The notes under the pieces: model-generated
Databases searched by the model: none
The model's input: the letters and a program-made list of their open reading frames with translations, nothing else
What the model was told of the DNA's origin: nothing
Translations under genes and position numbers: made by a program
NCBI RefSeq assembly: GCF_012726235.1
Contig: NZ_JAASAH010000009.1
Location: 186,001 to 250,000 of the forward strand
Source of the DNA: Streptomyces sp. HNM0574
GTDB taxonomy: Bacteria; Actinomycetota; Actinomycetes; Streptomycetales; Streptomycetaceae
Length of the DNA: 64,000 bases
Direction of reading: 5' to 3'
Part shown: positions 62,506 to 64,000 of the stretch, one piece after another
Numbering within the stretch: the stretch's first letter is position 1
Layout: each line of letters opens with the position of its first letter

Positions 62506-63390
62506 ATGAGCACCGCAGCCCCCGAAGCACCGGCACCCGCGGTTCCGTTCCAGTTCTTCGACCTGCACGTCGTACGGACCCGCAGGCTGGGCCCGACGAT
62601 GCTCCGCATCACCTTCGGCGGTGAGGGGCTGCGTGACTTCACCTCCGGCGGCCGCGACCAGCGGTTCAAACTGTTCCTCCCGCATCCCGGCCAGGAGGCA
62701 CCGGTCGTGCCGACCGAGGCGGGCACCGAGTGGTTCCCCGTCTGGCGCGCGATGGACCCGGCGGTGCGCGGCATCATGCGCTCCTACACCGTCCGCGAAC
62801 AGCGCCGCGTCCCGCACGACGAGATCGACATCGACTTCGCGCTGCACGGCGACACCGGGCCCGCCTCGCACTGGGCGGCCCGCGCCCTCCCCGGCGACCG
62901 GGTCACCGTGCTCGGCCCGGCCGTCCCCGACAACGGCGGCGTCGACTTCCGTCCCCCGGCCGGCACCGACTGGGTGCTGCTCAGCGGGGACGAGACGGCG
63001 CTGCCCGCGATCGCCGGCATCCTCTCCTGGCTGCCGCTGGGCACCCGGGCCAAGGTGTGGCTGGAGGTCCCGCACGCGGACGACATCCAGGAGCTGCCGA
63101 CCCTCGCCGACGCCGACATCACCTGGCTCGTCCGCGACAACACCGAGGCGCACCGCACGGACTTCGTCCTCGGCTCCGTCGGCGCCGCCCAGCTGCCCGC
63201 GGGCACGCCGTACGCCTGGATCGCCGGGGAGGCCGGGACGGTGAAGCAGCTGCGCCGGCACCTCGTGCGCGAGCGCGGATTCGACCGCAGGGCCGTGAAG
63301 TTCACCGGCTACTGGCGGCTGGGCTCATCCGAGGAGCAGCTCGTCGAGGAGGCCGTCTCCGGCGCGGCCCAGGCCTCCGCGCGGGGCTGA
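62506..63390 (+). CDS. Siderophore-interacting protein (FAD ferric-siderophore reductase)
   Basis: A 294-residue flavoprotein of the ViuB/SIP family that releases iron from imported ferric siderophores. FAD-binding RSYTVR is at 92-97, after the RLGPTMLRITFGGEGL entry; the cofactor-binding loop DETALPAIAGILSWLP and the C-terminal hook GYWRLGSSEE are present, with WIAGEAGTVKQLRRHLV in between. SIPs use NADPH or ferredoxin. GGAGGAG lies upstream of the ATG. It is divergent from the siderophore ATPase across an iron box, so uptake and reduction are co-regulated. A hairpin terminator follows. Confidence 0.93.
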   Translation: MSTAAPEAPAPAVPFQFFDLHVVRTRRLGPTMLRITFGGEGLRDFTSGGRDQRFKLFLPHPGQEAPVVPTEAGTEWFPVWRAMDPAVRGIMRSYTVREQRRVPHDEIDIDFALHGDTGPASHWAARALPGDRVTVLGPAVPDNGGVDFRPPAGTDWVLLSGDETALPAIAGILSWLPLGTRAKVWLEVPHADDIQELPTLADADITWLVRDNTEAHRTDFVLGSVGAAQLPAGTPYAWIAGEAGTVKQLRRHLVRERGFDRRAVKFTGYWRLGSSEEQLVEEAVSGAAQASARG

Positions 63391-63445
63391 TCCGCCCCGC
63401 ACCGCCGTACGTCCCCACGCGCGGGCACGTACGCCCCCTGCTGGC

Positions 63446-63481
63446 AAGGACCCCGACCACTCCCCTCCGGGCGGGGTCCTT
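63446..63481. terminator. Two-way terminator after SIP gene
   Basis: AAGGACCCCG (63446-63455) pairs perfectly with CGGGGTCCTT (63472-63481), followed on the plus strand by a short TTCG run, between the converging SIP and HAD genes. Confidence 0.85.
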
Positions 63482-63511
63482 CGCCATGTCGGGGCTCTGC
63501 CGCCGCGCGGC

Positions 63512-64000
63512 TCAAAGCCCCAGCCGGGCCAGGGACTTGGCCGCGTCCAGGGTGCAGACGCCGTCGCCCGCCGCCGTCCAGGCCGCGGCGCACAGGGCGC
63601 GCAGCCCGTCGAGCGGGTCACCGGATTCCGCCTCGTCCGCGGCGGCGAGCCGGAGCTCGGGCCCCTGTGCCGAGGCCGTCCAGCCGCCGCAGGTGAAGCC
63701 GGCCGCCGCTTCGCCCGTCACCGGCGGGGCCGGCGCGAGCAGCCCGCGCAGGTCGCGGGAGACGTAGGTGGGCCGGTGGTCCGGGCGCGCGGCCAGGAGC
63801 TGCGCGCCGTCCGTCACGCCGGTGAGGACGAGCAGCGAGTCGACGCCGCCCGCGCAGGCGCCCTCGATGTCGGTGTCCAGCCGGTCGCCGACGACCAGGG
63901 GGTGCCGCGCGCCCGTCCGCAGGATCGTCTCCCGGTGCATGGGCGGCAACGGCTTGCCCGCGACGCGGGGTTCGGGCGGCTCGGGCATCCAGCGGGTGGC
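63512..64000 (-). CDS. HAD-IIA family hydrolase, partial (N-terminus outside window)
   Basis: The C-terminal 162 residues of a HAD-superfamily phosphatase of the NagD/PNPase-like IIA class. KPLPPMHRETILRT is the motif III region and GDRLDTDIEGACAGGVDSLLVLTGVT the motif IV loop with paired Asp for the metal. THVSRDLRGLL-type end (TYVSRDLRGLLAPAPP) and a 60-residue C-terminal domain follow. The frame is open to the right edge. Sugar phosphates or nucleotides are usual substrates. Gene ends 31 bp from a terminator shared with the SIP gene. Identity good; substrate unknown. Confidence 0.88.
   Translation of the reverse strand, partial: ATRWMPEPPEPRVAGKPLPPMHRETILRTGARHPLVVGDRLDTDIEGACAGGVDSLLVLTGVTDGAQLLAARPDHRPTYVSRDLRGLLAPAPPVTGEAAAGFTCGGWTASAQGPELRLAAADEAESGDPLDGLRALCAAAWTAAGDGVCTLDAAKSLARLGL

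Overview
The window is a stretch of chromosome from a Streptomyces or a very close relative. The evidence is the very high G+C, the strong third-position G/C bias, GTG and TTG starts, many 4-bp ATGA or GTGA gene overlaps, long GC-rich hairpins between genes, and the gene content (SepF-like protein, DnaE2 with a Y-family partner, ScpAB behind an orphan ParA, sortase-anchored LPMO). From memory, the order resembles the S. coelicolor A3(2) core region around SCO1734 to SCO1785. That correspondence is recalled, not checked. I see no phage, IS element, CRISPR array or rRNA, and I did not recognise a tRNA.

Layout. 1-2534: the N-terminal two thirds of a respiratory nitrate reductase alpha subunit, cut by the left edge. 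2.7-12 kb: small accessory and envelope genes: a NADAR protein, a divergent GntR regulator and tandem GNAT enzyme, a MarP-like membrane protease, a MarR/DoxX divergent pair with a clear operator region, a cell-wall-anchored copper LPMO, a PPOX flavoprotein, a CapA-type lipoprotein and a secreted lipase. 11.9-16.5 kb: an SOS mutagenesis pair, dnaE2 and an ImuB-like Y-family gene, with a perfect LexA box upstream. 16.7-33 kb: APC permease, asd, secreted S1 protease, slipin, DUF1684, SepF-like SflA, acyl-CoA dehydrogenase, MFS exporter, an unusual PAP2 protein, an I78 inhibitor, a glycosyltransferase coupled to an unknown protein, and two unknown genes.

33-43.3 kb: a long minus-strand housekeeping block read from 43 kb downwards: parA, a ribbon-helix-helix-like partner, scpA, scpB, an RsuA/RluB pseudouridine synthase, then aroH, tyrA, cmk, plsC and der. 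It joins chromosome segregation, condensin loading, aromatic amino-acid synthesis, nucleotide supply and ribosome assembly. 43.8-52 kb: beta-carbonic anhydrase, an unknown gene, alanine dehydrogenase with its own promoter and repeated leader, a STAND-like TPR protein, and pyrG with a NUDIX hydrolase. 52-64 kb: GH15 trehalase/glucoamylase-like enzyme, GT4 glycosyltransferase, recN, an S41 lipoprotein protease, a nadK-tlyA-small acidic gene cluster, and an iron-controlled divergent pair (siderophore ABC ATPase and siderophore-interacting flavoprotein) around a DmdR/IdeR-type iron box. A HAD-IIA phosphatase is cut by the right edge.

Most genes are ordinary core genes. The best leads for something under-described are the orphan ParA/RHH-like pair ahead of scpAB, the LPMO with a histidine-rich wall linker and sortase anchor, the DnaE2 partner that appears to lack polymerase catalytic residues, a PAP2-family protein that has lost motif arginines, a STAND-like protein with a GR-T Walker A, and the repeated leader of alanine dehydrogenase.
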